A DNA stretch of 64,000 bases from Dyadobacter fermentans (lineage in GTDB: Bacteria > Bacteroidota > Bacteroidia > Cytophagales > Spirosomataceae): contig NZ_JAHXBN010000012.1 of the NCBI RefSeq assembly GCF_019924045.1, forward strand, positions 248,001 to 312,000, read 5' to 3'. Shown here piece by piece: positions 18,347-27,488 of this stretch (position 1 is the first letter of the stretch; each line of letters begins with the position of its first letter). A program made the translations under genes and the position numbers. The notes beneath the pieces are model-generated. The model was given only the letters and a program-made list of their open reading frames with translations, did not search any database and was not told the origin of the DNA.

Positions 18347-18577
18347 TTAGTCGCTATTTTCGTCCTTAATGCCTTTCAATAAAGCATAAATGGCCATCGC
18401 ATGTCCCTGGCCGAGGTCATAATCTGTTTTAAGCCATTGAACAATATCGCCAGCCTTCGTGCTGGCTTTTAGTTGTCCGGCGGCCGTGAACCCTTTTTCT
18501 TCCGCCAGTTTCCGGAAATCGTCCGGGCCTTTGCCCGTTTTGGCGAGGATGGTTTTGAGGTATCCCTGAAATGACAT
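18347..18577 (-). CDS. DUF4287 domain small protein
   Basis: Small soluble 76-aa protein that matches DUF4287: it begins MSFQGYLKTI with KTGKGPDDFRKLAEEKG, followed by KAGDIVQWLKTDYDLGQGHAMAIYALLKG. Members appear in many bacteria, often annotated near DUF5655-domain proteins, and have no known activity; the fold is predicted to be helical. It ends 10 bp from the stop of the convergent zinc-peptidase gene and is probably transcribed alone. Confidence 0.85.
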   Translation of the reverse strand: MSFQGYLKTILAKTGKGPDDFRKLAEEKGFTAAGQLKASTKAGDIVQWLKTDYDLGQGHAMAIYALLKGIKDENSD

Positions 18578-18703
18578 ATGGTTTTTGATTGGTTTAAGGA
18601 ATTAGTAGCGTAAAAGATAGGGTATATTAAATTCACCGCAAAAGTTTACTTGGTTTAGGTACTGTTGTCGTATAATTTGCAAGAATTTTACACTTCTTAT
18701 TAA

Positions 18704-19084
18704 ATGCTCTATCAGAATATTCTTCTCATCGATGATGACGAAGATGATCAGGAGATATTCCTGACCGCTCTTGAAAGTACCCGAAAGCCGGTTCGCTGCA
18801 CCGTTCTGGACAGCGCCAGGAAGGCTTTAAACCAGATTCACCGGGGCGAACTCGAAGCCGACCTTATCTTTCTGGATCTTAATATGCCCTTGATGAATGG
18901 GCAGCAGTTTCTGGCGGAGATCAAAAAGGATGAAAAACTGCGCAAAATTCCGATAATAATCCTGTCCACTTCTTCTAATGCCGCCACGGCCATGCAGGTA
19001 AAAGAGCTGGGAGCGTGCCATTTTTTTACAAAACCGGACCGTTTTGAAGATCTGGTGGCGATTCTCGACGAAGTACTGGTATAG
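18704..19084 (+). CDS. Single-domain response regulator
   Basis: CheY-like receiver of 126 aa with no output domain. Acidic pocket residues are D10-D12, the phosphoacceptor is D58 (FLDLNMP), the switch Thr/Ser is in IIILSTSS (about 87), and the conserved Lys is in FFTKPDRF near 108. This LNMPxMNG subgroup is widespread in Bacteroidota and normally partners a kinase encoded nearby. Here the PAS histidine kinase starts 54 bp downstream on the same strand, so the pair probably forms a phosphorelay. How output is achieved is not visible; such stand-alone receivers may act through protein binding. Confidence 0.92.
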   Translation: MLYQNILLIDDDEDDQEIFLTALESTRKPVRCTVLDSARKALNQIHRGELEADLIFLDLNMPLMNGQQFLAEIKKDEKLRKIPIIILSTSSNAATAMQVKELGACHFFTKPDRFEDLVAILDEVLV

Positions 19085-19138
19085 CCTGCCAAGCCTGGCG
19101 CGATTATAGTAGGGGCATCTGCATATTCATTCATCGAT

Positions 19139-20845
19139 ATGGATTTACGTAGGCCCCAAGACAACCAGTTTTTTCATTTTATTCAGGGAGGCGGCGAAAT
19201 GGGTGCTCTGACGCGCTCGTTCAACTGGTCTCAAACGCCGATCGGTCCGCCGGAGCAGTGGCAGCAAAGCTTGCGGACGACCCTGGGTATTGTTCTGCAT
19301 TCTGCATTTCCGATGTTCCTTTTCTGGGGCGACGATCTGATCTGTTTTTATAATGATGCATTCCGCCCGAGCCTGGGCGCCGACGGTAAACATCCGGCGT
19401 TAGGGAAGAAAGGCGTGGAGGTATGGCCGGAAATCTGGGACTTTATCGGCCCGTTGCTCAGCAAAGTGATGACAAGCGGGGAGCCGGTATGGTTTGAGGA
19501 CAAACTTGTGCCATTTTTTAGGAACGGCAAGATCGAAGATATTTACTGGACATTCAGTTACAGTCCTGTTTACGACGACAGCGGGAAGGTCAACGGCGTG
19601 TTTGTGACCTGTACCGAGACTACCCAGAAAGTGATGATATTCAACCGGCTGCAAGAATCCGAGCGGCGCTTTCAAAACCTGGTGACGGATACCACGGTGG
19701 GGATAATCGTACTCATCGGGAAGGATATGGTCGTGGAGATTGTCAACGACGCCTATGGGCAGCTCGTTGGCCGCTCGCGAGAGGAGCTGCTCGGCAACCC
19801 GCTTTTTTCTGTGATCCCGGAAACCGAACCGCATTTCAGGAACGTCCTCGACGGGGTGAGGACATCCGGTGAGCCGATCTATTTGAGCGAACATCCCTAT
19901 TTCGTGCTGGTAGATGGCGAGAGAAAGGAAGGTTTCCTGAACTTGGTGTATCAGCCTTACCGGGGCGACGACGGTCAAGTGCATGGGGTAATGATCCTTT
20001 GCCAGGATGTGACGCCGCAGGTGGTTGCGAAATTAAAAATGGAGGAGATCGTAGCCGAGCGCACACAGGAGCTCGCCACCGCGAACCGCCATTTGCAGCG
20101 TTCCAATGCGGAACTGGCGCAATTTGCCTACATTGCCTCGCATGACTTGCAGGAGCCGGTGCGGAAAGTGGCCACATTTACGCAAATGCTGGAAGCTGAA
20201 CTAGGCAGTACGACCGATCGCCAGCGCAGTTACCTGGACAAAATCAAAAACGCGTCGTCGCGAATGCTGCTGCTGATCCGCGACGTGCTCACTTTCTCGC
20301 AACTGGCCCGGGACTCAGACCTGGTTACCCAAGTCGATCTGGGCATAGTACTCGATAATATTGTGGACGATCTCGAATTATTGATTGATCAGAAGCAGGC
20401 GTCGGTTGTCTACGATGGGCTTCCTGTGGTGGAAGCGGTCCCATTGCAGATGTCGCAGCTTTTCGGGAATCTTATTTCCAATGCATTAAAGTTCACCAGA
20501 AGCGGGGTGGACCCGGTTATCTCTGTTTCGGCCGCGAAGTTGGATAAAGCGGCATTGAAATCATACCCGATGCTCGATGCCCGATGTGCCTATCACCATT
20601 TGCAGGTTAGCGACAACGGTATCGGTTTTGAGCAGCTTTATGCCGAACAGATTTTCGAGATTTTTCAACGGCTGCACGGCAAGAAGGAGTTTGAAGGGAC
20701 GGGTATCGGATTGGCGATGTGTAAAAAGATCCTTCAAAACCACCATGGACACATTTACGCGACTTCCACAGAAGGCCAGGGTGCCACTTTTCATATTCTG
20801 ATACCTGAAAACCAAGCCTGTTTTGCCGATTCGTCGACACTTTAA
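19139..20845 (+). CDS. PAS-domain sensor histidine kinase
   Basis: Cytoplasmic sensor kinase of 568 aa without membrane segments. It carries two PAS-like domains (about 40-170, starting with a GALTRSFNWSQTPIG motif typical of this kinase type, and about 175-295), a short coiled coil (EIVAERTQELATANRHLQR), HisKA with the phosphoacceptor H near 334 (ASHDLQEPVRKV), and an HATPase_c domain with N-box NLISNALKFT, D-x-G box SDNGIGF and G2-box EGTGIGLAMCKKI. The signal is unknown; the first PAS context resembles light- or redox-type sensors in name only. It pairs with the upstream receiver. An inverted repeat follows before the SusC gene. Confidence 0.92.
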   Translation: MDLRRPQDNQFFHFIQGGGEMGALTRSFNWSQTPIGPPEQWQQSLRTTLGIVLHSAFPMFLFWGDDLICFYNDAFRPSLGADGKHPALGKKGVEVWPEIWDFIGPLLSKVMTSGEPVWFEDKLVPFFRNGKIEDIYWTFSYSPVYDDSGKVNGVFVTCTETTQKVMIFNRLQESERRFQNLVTDTTVGIIVLIGKDMVVEIVNDAYGQLVGRSREELLGNPLFSVIPETEPHFRNVLDGVRTSGEPIYLSEHPYFVLVDGERKEGFLNLVYQPYRGDDGQVHGVMILCQDVTPQVVAKLKMEEIVAERTQELATANRHLQRSNAELAQFAYIASHDLQEPVRKVATFTQMLEAELGSTTDRQRSYLDKIKNASSRMLLLIRDVLTFSQLARDSDLVTQVDLGIVLDNIVDDLELLIDQKQASVVYDGLPVVEAVPLQMSQLFGNLISNALKFTRSGVDPVISVSAAKLDKAALKSYPMLDARCAYHHLQVSDNGIGFEQLYAEQIFEIFQRLHGKKEFEGTGIGLAMCKKILQNHHGHIYATSTEGQGATFHILIPENQACFADSSTL

Positions 20846-20909
20846 GCCCAGTCGTCGATTTCCTTCATCTAAGTCAAGTACCCATCAGTATACGTATTTC
20901 GATTTCGCC

Positions 20910-20933
20910 TTTAAAGAATATTTAATCTTTAAA
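20910..20933. promoter_or_regulatory. Inverted repeat just upstream of the first susC
   Basis: TTTAAAGA and TCTTTAAA form a perfect 8-bp inverted repeat separated by 8 bp, ending 10 bp before the ATG at 20944. It could be an operator, or a weak hairpin at the ribosome-binding region; no T-run follows. No standard TAnnTTTG box is obvious in front of this gene. Confidence 0.35.
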
Positions 20934-20943
20934 TTTTACAAAT

Positions 20944-23900
20944 ATGGCGCAATCGATACGAAGTTGTTTATCGGTCTTACTGGCCGTGCTGTTTTGTGCA
21001 TATGAAGCAGCCGGGCAGGAAAGACGTGTGAAAGGAAAGGTGACAGATGAATCCAACGCGGGTATACCGGGTGTAAGCGTGCTCGTGAAGGGTACCAACA
21101 ACGGTACGAATACCGATGCGGATGGGAATTTCAGTATCGCGCTGTCTGCCGGCAGTCATGTGCTTACGGTGTCTTCGATCGGACACGTGACCCAGGACGT
21201 TAACGTACCCGCCGGAATGACCGAGTTGATTGTCAGGCTGAAAGCGGACGTGAAAAGCCTCGGCGAGGTGGTAGTCACCGCATTGGGGGTGCAGCGCAGC
21301 ACACGGAACGTCGGTTATGCTGTGCAGCAGATCGACGGGGGCGGCATTCAGGAAGCCCGGGAAGTGAATTACATCAATTCGTTACAGGGGAAACTGGCCG
21401 GTGTGCAGATCGGCGGGAACAGTGGTTCGATGGGAGGCTCGTCGCGGGTAACGATCCGGGGGCTGAAGTCCATTTCGGGTAATAATAATGCATTGTTTAT
21501 CGTCGATGGCGTGCCGATGGCGAACATGAACCTGAACTCGTACGGCGTTACGGGCGGGCAGGGGACAGGTGGAGGGGGGTATGATTATGGCAACCCCGCA
21601 CAGCTTATTAATCCCAACGATGTAGAGAATATTTCAGTCCTGAAAGGTGCCGCCGCAACGGCACTTTACGGCAGTCGCGGGCAGAACGGGGTGATTTACA
21701 TTACTACCAAAACAGGCAAGGGTTCCGGCAAGCTATCTTTGAATTATGACCTGAATATCCAAGCCGATCAGGTGTCGCTCCTGCCCAAATTTCAGAACCT
21801 TTACGGCGGTGGGGGAAGTTCGAGTTTTACGAAGTTGTATGTCAATCAGAACCCGTCGGGCTTCCTGCCGGGCGGTGGAACTTACGATGACGGCGACGGC
21901 AAGGGCCGTTACGATCTCATTCCCGACTATGGTACCGACGAATCGTGGGGGCCGAAGATGGAGGGGCAGCTGGTGCGGCATTACTGGTCGTGGGATCAGG
22001 ACCGGAATAATCCGAATTTTGGTAAAACGGCACCGTGGAGCCCGCATCCCGACAATGCGAAGGACTTTTTCAAAACCGGCGTCACATTCTCGAATAACCT
22101 CTCGGTTGCGAGCAGCGGCGATAATGGCTCGATCCGCTTTTCGGCCGGGCAAACCAAGCAGAACTTCATTTACCCAGGCAGTAACCTGAACCGCTTTTTT
22201 ATCAGCCTGAATACGGTTTATAAATTCACCGACAAATTCACATTCAGCGGGGGCATCAATTATGTGAATGACCATTCGAAAGGCCGGCCGGGAACGGGTT
22301 TCTTCGGCAACAACCCGATGCTGTTTTACGTGATGTTTGGGCAGCGGCAGATCGACGACGCTTACTTGCGCAATTACAAATATGCCGATGGTACCGAGCA
22401 ATCGTGGAACCGCACGGCCTGGAATATCCAGAAGCCTGCATTTACCCAAAATCCCTACTGGAACCAGTATGAAAACTACAATACCGATCAGAATAACCGG
22501 TATTTCGGCAATGCAGGCCTTACTTACAAGCTTACCGACTGGCTCTCGGCCGATGTCCGCGTATTCTCCGACTACCTCAACCACCTCGACGAGGTCAGGA
22601 GCGCGAAAGGCTTTTTTGTGGGGTCCTATGCCAAACGGGTGGTGATTAATAATGAAAACAACTACCAGGGAACACTGAATGTGAACAAAAGTTTTGCCGA
22701 TTCGAAATTCACGCTGGAAGCGGTGGCGGGAGGAAATATATTGCGGATCAAATCGAATATCGACGCCGGAACTACGAATGGCGGATTGCAAAATCCGATG
22801 GTGTATGTGCTGCAAAACTCGGTAACGCCTGCGACGGTTTCCAATGCTTACGGGAACAAGCAGATCAATTCGGTTTTTGGCTCGGTGACTCTGGGTTATA
22901 ACAAATACCTGTTCCTCACTGCGACCGGCCGTAACGACTGGGCTTCAACCTTGAAGCAGACAGGCAATTATTCCTATTTCTACCCGTCGGTGTCGGGTTC
23001 GTTTATTTTCTCCGACCTTATTACCGGCGCCAAATGGCTCACGCTCGGAAAGGCGCGCCTGTCATATGCACGCGTAGGTAATGATGCTGATCCGTATTCG
23101 GTGTCGAGGTATTACGATTATGTAGCGCCTTTTGACACTTACCCTTTGCAAAGCACTTCGGATAAGCTGTTCAATAGCAGGCTGAAACCCGAATTGTCGT
23201 CGGAAACGGAAGCAGGCGTGGATTTTAAGTTCTTCAATGACCGCCTCGGTGCGAATTTTACCTATTACAATCGCAAGACCAAAAACCAGATCTGGAACGT
23301 GCAGATTCCTTCCGAAAGTGGGTTTACCACCAAAGTCGTTAACGGCGGAACGGTGCAGAACAAAGGTATCGAGCTCACATTGTCTGCTACGCCTGTGCAA
23401 ACTACCAATTTCAGCTGGCGGGTAGGGCTTAATTTTTCCAAAAACAAGAATATTGTCCTTGACCTGAACAGCACCGGCGACAACATTGCGGGTATTGAAC
23501 GGTTCATTATCGGTACCGAGCGCCGTACCAACAAGGTATCGATGGTGGCGCAGAAGGGAATGTCGCTCGGCACCATGTTGGGCACGGACTACGTGTACGA
23601 TTCCAAAGGCAACAAAACCGTGGCCGACAACGGGACTTACAATGTGACGCCCACGCCGGTGATCATCGGGGACGCCAATCCGGATTTCATCGGCGGACTT
23701 TCCAATATGCTGAGCTATAAGAATTTTTATCTCTCGGCACTAGTGGATTTTCAAAAGGGTGGCGATTTCTTTTCCTATACCAACTTGTACGGGAACAAAT
23801 CGGGTATGCTGAAAGAGACGGCAGAGAATGGTATCCGCGAAAACGGCCTGGTTAACCCAGGCGTGAAGGCAGATGGGTCGCCCAACGACATCGTGGTAGC

Positions 23901-24207
23901 TGCAAGGACGCATTTCAATGCCGATGGTGGCAACCGGATCAGCAAAGCTAACCTCTACGACGGCAGCTACATTTACCTGCGTGAGGTGCGGCTGGGCTGG
24001 TACCTGCCCGACAGCTGGGCGCAAAAAATCCGTATGCAGGCATTGCGCGTGACGCTCACCGGAAGGAACCTCTGGCTGATCAAAAGCAATGCGCCGAACG
24101 TCGACCCGGCCAATATTACCAATTCCATCAGCAACCAGATCGGTTTTGAAGGCGGCGCATTGCCGGCCGTACGCAGCTACGGCGTGAACCTGAATGTTAC
24201 TTTCTGA
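20944..24207 (+). CDS. SusC/RagA family TonB-linked outer-membrane protein
   Basis: Outer-membrane receptor of 1087 aa that works with a SusD-type lipoprotein to import a nutrient, probably a glycan or peptide. It has a signal peptide of about 25 residues, a carboxypeptidase-D regulatory-like domain (about 28-105, RVKGKVTDESNAGIPGVSV), the SusC motif LGEVVVTALGVQR (about 113-125), a plug (IYITTKTGKG at about 250) and a barrel ending YGVNLNVTF with the terminal Phe. Strands with NLSVASSGDNG..RFSAGQ and TLTGRNLWLI are characteristic. The SusD partner starts 21 bp downstream, so they are co-transcribed. No glycoside hydrolases lie in the neighbourhood, so the substrate cannot be inferred. Confidence 0.93.
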   Translation: MAQSIRSCLSVLLAVLFCAYEAAGQERRVKGKVTDESNAGIPGVSVLVKGTNNGTNTDADGNFSIALSAGSHVLTVSSIGHVTQDVNVPAGMTELIVRLKADVKSLGEVVVTALGVQRSTRNVGYAVQQIDGGGIQEAREVNYINSLQGKLAGVQIGGNSGSMGGSSRVTIRGLKSISGNNNALFIVDGVPMANMNLNSYGVTGGQGTGGGGYDYGNPAQLINPNDVENISVLKGAAATALYGSRGQNGVIYITTKTGKGSGKLSLNYDLNIQADQVSLLPKFQNLYGGGGSSSFTKLYVNQNPSGFLPGGGTYDDGDGKGRYDLIPDYGTDESWGPKMEGQLVRHYWSWDQDRNNPNFGKTAPWSPHPDNAKDFFKTGVTFSNNLSVASSGDNGSIRFSAGQTKQNFIYPGSNLNRFFISLNTVYKFTDKFTFSGGINYVNDHSKGRPGTGFFGNNPMLFYVMFGQRQIDDAYLRNYKYADGTEQSWNRTAWNIQKPAFTQNPYWNQYENYNTDQNNRYFGNAGLTYKLTDWLSADVRVFSDYLNHLDEVRSAKGFFVGSYAKRVVINNENNYQGTLNVNKSFADSKFTLEAVAGGNILRIKSNIDAGTTNGGLQNPMVYVLQNSVTPATVSNAYGNKQINSVFGSVTLGYNKYLFLTATGRNDWASTLKQTGNYSYFYPSVSGSFIFSDLITGAKWLTLGKARLSYARVGNDADPYSVSRYYDYVAPFDTYPLQSTSDKLFNSRLKPELSSETEAGVDFKFFNDRLGANFTYYNRKTKNQIWNVQIPSESGFTTKVVNGGTVQNKGIELTLSATPVQTTNFSWRVGLNFSKNKNIVLDLNSTGDNIAGIERFIIGTERRTNKVSMVAQKGMSLGTMLGTDYVYDSKGNKTVADNGTYNVTPTPVIIGDANPDFIGGLSNMLSYKNFYLSALVDFQKGGDFFSYTNLYGNKSGMLKETAENGIRENGLVNPGVKADGSPNDIVVAARTHFNADGGNRISKANLYDGSYIYLREVRLGWYLPDSWAQKIRMQALRVTLTGRNLWLIKSNAPNVDPANITNSISNQIGFEGGALPAVRSYGVNLNVTF

Positions 24208-24228
24208 CCCGGTTTTAAATCGATTGAT

Positions 24229-25671
24229 ATGAAAAACAAGATATTATTACTGATCGCTATCCTGCTCGGCTTCACGGGATGCGACAACTTCGAATCGCTG
24301 AATACCGACCCGGCGCGGTCGAGTGAGACACAACCGGAATTTCTGCTTTCCAATGCCGAAAAGCGTGCGAGCGACCTGATGTACGATTCCTATTTCAACG
24401 GACGGATCGGGATGGAGCTTTCGCAGTACTGGATGGGGACCGACAAGACTTCAGACGGACGTTTCTTATTCACCAATGACGGCCTCTGGGCAGGGCTTTA
24501 TGCGGGCCCGCTGATGGATTTGAAAGAGATCAGCAACTATTACGACCGCCACCCTGCGGAAAAAAGCGCACATACCCTGGCTGTGGCTGAAATCCTGAAA
24601 GCCTGGATTTTTCACGTGCTGACTGACGTTTACATCGATATTCCTTACACGCAGGCATTACAGGGCGAGAACATTCCGCAGCCGGTGTTCGATCAGGGGA
24701 AAGATGTGTATACTGCATTACTGAGTTCTCTGAAAACGCAGATCGATGTGCTTTCAGGGGCATCTTCCGGTGTGATACGTGGTGATATTATCGCTAAGGG
24801 CGACGCGCAGCAGTGGATCAGGATCGCGAATGCATTGCGCATGCGCATCGCTATGCGTATGGCCGATGCCGCGCCCGCGGAAGCCAAGGCAGTTATTGAG
24901 GATGCTGCCAAGAATACACTGATCAGTACTGCCCAGGATGTATTTTTTCCATACAATGTGGCTACCACGACCAACCGCTTTCCCTATAATGATGTGGAGC
25001 GCCCGCTGGTGGAATTTGCAGTCACATCTACGCTGGTGGACTACCTGCAATCGGTGAATGACCCGCGTTTGCCGGTTTTTGCACGCCCCGACGAAACCAA
25101 TGGCAAATACATCGGTAAAGTGTATGGTACCGAAGCCAATTCACCGACGATGATTGGCCTTTCGAAGCCGGGTGTGATTGCTTACAGCGGTTCGGCGAAG
25201 GGATATATGATCACTTTTGCGGAGGTAGCATTTATCAAAGCGGAAGCTGCCGCACGCGGAATGAATGTGGGGAGCGACACACCTGAAACGCTTTACAACG
25301 AGGCGGTGAAGGCATCGATGGCGCAATGGGGGATTACCGACGCGAAAGCAGTGGAGGCTTACCTGAAAGCAGTCCCATACACGGCGGGCACCTGGAAAAA
25401 TGTGATCGGTACACAGAAATGGATCGCTATGTATATGCAGGGGCTGCAATCGTGGCTGGAACGTTTGCGGCTGGATCCGAAAAAGCCCGATGGCAGTGCG
25501 CTGTTTATCCCTCCAGCGTCCGGTAGCCTCGACCCGGACGTTACCGATGTGCCCAAACGGTTGAAATACCCCAGCAACACACGCGCCAGCAATGCTCAAA
25601 ACAGTGAGAGCGCCGCCAAGCGGATAGGCGGTGATACTCAGGCCGTGAAGAACTGGTGGGACGTCCACTGA
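24229..25671 (+). CDS. SusD/RagB family nutrient-binding lipoprotein (SusD-like_2)
   Basis: Surface lipoprotein of 480 aa; the lipobox Cys is residue 19 (GFTGCD), placing it on the outer membrane as the lid of the SusC channel encoded just upstream. The sequence is of the SusD-like_2 group: LNTDPARSSETQPEFLLSNAEKRA at the N-terminus, YFNGRIGMELSQYWMGTDK, TPEILKAWIFHVLTDVYIDIPYTQAL, and a C-terminal helical region with TAGTWKNVIGTQKWIAMYMQG. Helix-rich TPR-like elements are expected. There is a 21-bp gap to the SusC stop. A hypothetical gene with its own -7 box follows at 25750. Confidence 0.92.
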   Translation: MKNKILLLIAILLGFTGCDNFESLNTDPARSSETQPEFLLSNAEKRASDLMYDSYFNGRIGMELSQYWMGTDKTSDGRFLFTNDGLWAGLYAGPLMDLKEISNYYDRHPAEKSAHTLAVAEILKAWIFHVLTDVYIDIPYTQALQGENIPQPVFDQGKDVYTALLSSLKTQIDVLSGASSGVIRGDIIAKGDAQQWIRIANALRMRIAMRMADAAPAEAKAVIEDAAKNTLISTAQDVFFPYNVATTTNRFPYNDVERPLVEFAVTSTLVDYLQSVNDPRLPVFARPDETNGKYIGKVYGTEANSPTMIGLSKPGVIAYSGSAKGYMITFAEVAFIKAEAAARGMNVGSDTPETLYNEAVKASMAQWGITDAKAVEAYLKAVPYTAGTWKNVIGTQKWIAMYMQGLQSWLERLRLDPKKPDGSALFIPPASGSLDPDVTDVPKRLKYPSNTRASNAQNSESAAKRIGGDTQAVKNWWDVH

Positions 25672-25716
25672 AAATTAAGATTTTGTTAAAGCATCCTCTA
25701 TCTTGATTCGGCTCCT

Positions 25717-25724
25717 TACCTTTG
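25717..25724 (+). promoter_or_regulatory. -7 box before the 100-aa gene
   Basis: TACCTTTG fits the TAnnTTTG consensus and lies 25 bp before the ATG at 25750, so a new transcript may begin here after the SusC/SusD pair. No -33 element at the usual distance. Confidence 0.35.
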
Positions 25725-25749
25725 GCGCCGAATTAAGTTTGGATGTGAG

Positions 25750-26052
25750 ATGACGCACGAAAAAATATTTGTTTTAGAAACCGGAAGAGCCGTGAAAGTA
25801 AAAGTAGAGGGCGTACTAGCCGACGACCTCTCGAAAGTAAGTATCCAAGTCGATGTTTTGATTAAAGATCCCAAGGACGAAGAGTTCAGGCCGCCCATCG
25901 GGCTGACGCACCCGAAGTACTGGAAATTGAAAAATCTGGAACCTGAGAAAGCCAGCGCGCTGCAAATTCAGTACAGCGGCGTGCACCGGAAGCAAATCAG
26001 GAAAACCATCCGGGAGTTTGATAAATTGCATGCTTTGGAGGTACAAGACTAA
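25750..26052 (+). CDS. Hypothetical protein (100 aa)
   Basis: I do not recognise the family. The 100-aa product has no signal peptide or membrane helix. It begins with beta-like strands (EKIFVLETGRAVKVKVEGV, KVSIQVDVLIKDP) and ends in a basic, amphipathic helix (KQIRKTIREFDKLHALEVQD). The codon use fits the neighbourhood. It ends 19 bp before the start of the secreted metallo-beta-lactamase-fold gene, so the two may share a transcript starting at the upstream -7 box. An export-independent cytoplasmic role is likely; nothing more can be said. Confidence 0.75.
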   Translation: MTHEKIFVLETGRAVKVKVEGVLADDLSKVSIQVDVLIKDPKDEEFRPPIGLTHPKYWKLKNLEPEKASALQIQYSGVHRKQIRKTIREFDKLHALEVQD

Positions 26053-26071
26053 CCCCTTTTCAGTAAGCCAA

Positions 26072-27331
26072 ATGACGTACACCACTATTGTAAAAGCAGG
26101 CCTGGCCATTCTCTGGCTGGGCTTCAATGCGCCGGTCGCTTCCGCGCAAACGGTCGGTCAGCCGCTGCCTGCCTGGCAGGAGGGTGAAATGGATATTCAC
26201 CATATCAATACCGGTATGGGTAATGCAACATTCATGATCCTGCCGGACGGGACGACGTTTCTCGTGGATGCGGGTGCGCTCGATCCCACGGAGGCGCGCA
26301 CGCAAAGCCCGCGCAATACGAAGGCCAAACCCAGCGCCGAGCGCCAGCCCGGTGAATGGATCGCACGGTATATCCGCAAAGTTTCCAAAGCGCCGGTAGT
26401 GGATTATGCGCTGATGACCCATTTTCATGATGACCATATGGGAACGCCTACGTCCGTTTCCAGACGGTCGGAGAAGGGTAAATATGCTTTGGCGGGCATT
26501 ACGGAGGTGGCGGAGTTTGTGCCGGTGAAAAAGATCATCGACCGCGGCTGGCCCGATTATTCATATCCGCAAGCATCAACGGACACAATGGTACGAAATT
26601 ACCGGACGTTCCTGGAATGGCAGGTGAAGAACAGAGGGCTGCGTGTAGAGGTAAGCGTTCCGGGTAGAAACGACCAGATCGTGTTGCTGCATGATCCTCA
26701 GAAATACAAAAATCTGTTTGAGGTACGGAATATTTCAGCTAACGGTGAAATCTGGACAGGCGTGGGCACGGCCACCCGGAAATACTTTCCCGAATTGAAA
26801 GACCTGAAACCCGAGCAATATCCGAGTGAAAATATGTGCAGCATTGCCACCCGGGTCAGCTACGGGAAGTTCGATTACTTTACAGGGGGCGATACGCCGG
26901 GCGTTTTGCAACCGGGCGTCCCTGCCTGGCATGATGTAGAAACGCCGGTGGCGAAGGCCGTGGGGCCGGTGGATGTTCATATCCTGGATCACCATGGTAA
27001 CCGGGATTCGCAAAACGATTTCCTGCTGGGCGCATTGCGGCCCCGCGTGCTGATCATACCGGTCTGGTCGTCGGATCACCCCGGGCACGACGTGCTCGAC
27101 CGCATTTACTCGCAACGAATTTACCAGGGCGAGCGGGACGTATTCGCCACCGATATGCTGGAAGCCAACAAGCTTGTAATCGGCGAGCTGCTGAACCGTT
27201 TGAAAAGCGATGGCGGCCATGTGGTCGTGCGGGTGGCAAACGGGGGAGATAGTTACCGTGTTTTTGTGCTGGACGACCGGGACGAGCAGCTCAAAATTAA
27301 GTCCATTCACGGGCCTTATACCTCCCGTTAA
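26072..27331 (+). CDS. Secreted metallo-beta-lactamase-fold hydrolase
   Basis: Exported protein of 419 aa with a signal peptide of about 26 residues ending SAQ. The MBL fold is clear: MDIHHINTGMGNATFMILPDG and FLVDAGA open the domain, the zinc motif is HFHDDH near residue 116 (THFHDDHMG), and later elements are FTGGDTPG (about 275) and ILDHHGNRDS (about 310). This arrangement resembles the ComEC C-terminal-type MBL hydrolases, found as stand-alone secreted proteins in Bacteroidota. The substrate is unknown; nuclease or phosphodiester activity is possible by family resemblance only. A perfect terminator hairpin follows. Confidence 0.85.
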   Translation: MTYTTIVKAGLAILWLGFNAPVASAQTVGQPLPAWQEGEMDIHHINTGMGNATFMILPDGTTFLVDAGALDPTEARTQSPRNTKAKPSAERQPGEWIARYIRKVSKAPVVDYALMTHFHDDHMGTPTSVSRRSEKGKYALAGITEVAEFVPVKKIIDRGWPDYSYPQASTDTMVRNYRTFLEWQVKNRGLRVEVSVPGRNDQIVLLHDPQKYKNLFEVRNISANGEIWTGVGTATRKYFPELKDLKPEQYPSENMCSIATRVSYGKFDYFTGGDTPGVLQPGVPAWHDVETPVAKAVGPVDVHILDHHGNRDSQNDFLLGALRPRVLIIPVWSSDHPGHDVLDRIYSQRIYQGERDVFATDMLEANKLVIGELLNRLKSDGGHVVVRVANGGDSYRVFVLDDRDEQLKIKSIHGPYTSR

Positions 27332-27335
27332 AAGG

Positions 27336-27362
27336 AAAGCCGGAAACGCTTTCCGGCTTTGG
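27336..27362 (+). terminator. Rho-independent terminator
   Basis: A perfect 11-bp stem, AAAGCCGGAAA / TTTCCGGCTTT, with a 3-nt loop sits 5 bp after the stop of the MBL-fold gene. Its own 3' arm ends in TTT and the stem is near-symmetrical, so it could act on both strands. Confidence 0.75.
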
Positions 27363-27488
27363 GTATTTAGGGTGCTCCCTTGTCTATTTCAAGGGCTGTT
27401 TCGCCGATTTGGGTGTTATCCCAATTTCTCGTGCTGGTATGTGAACCTACTTTTGACCCGTCAATCATTCACATACCAAACAATCAAA

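Noticed and set aside
21733..22815. Open reading frame of 360 codons on the minus strand
   Set aside because: Antisense to the first susC gene; its translation shows no recognisable motif.
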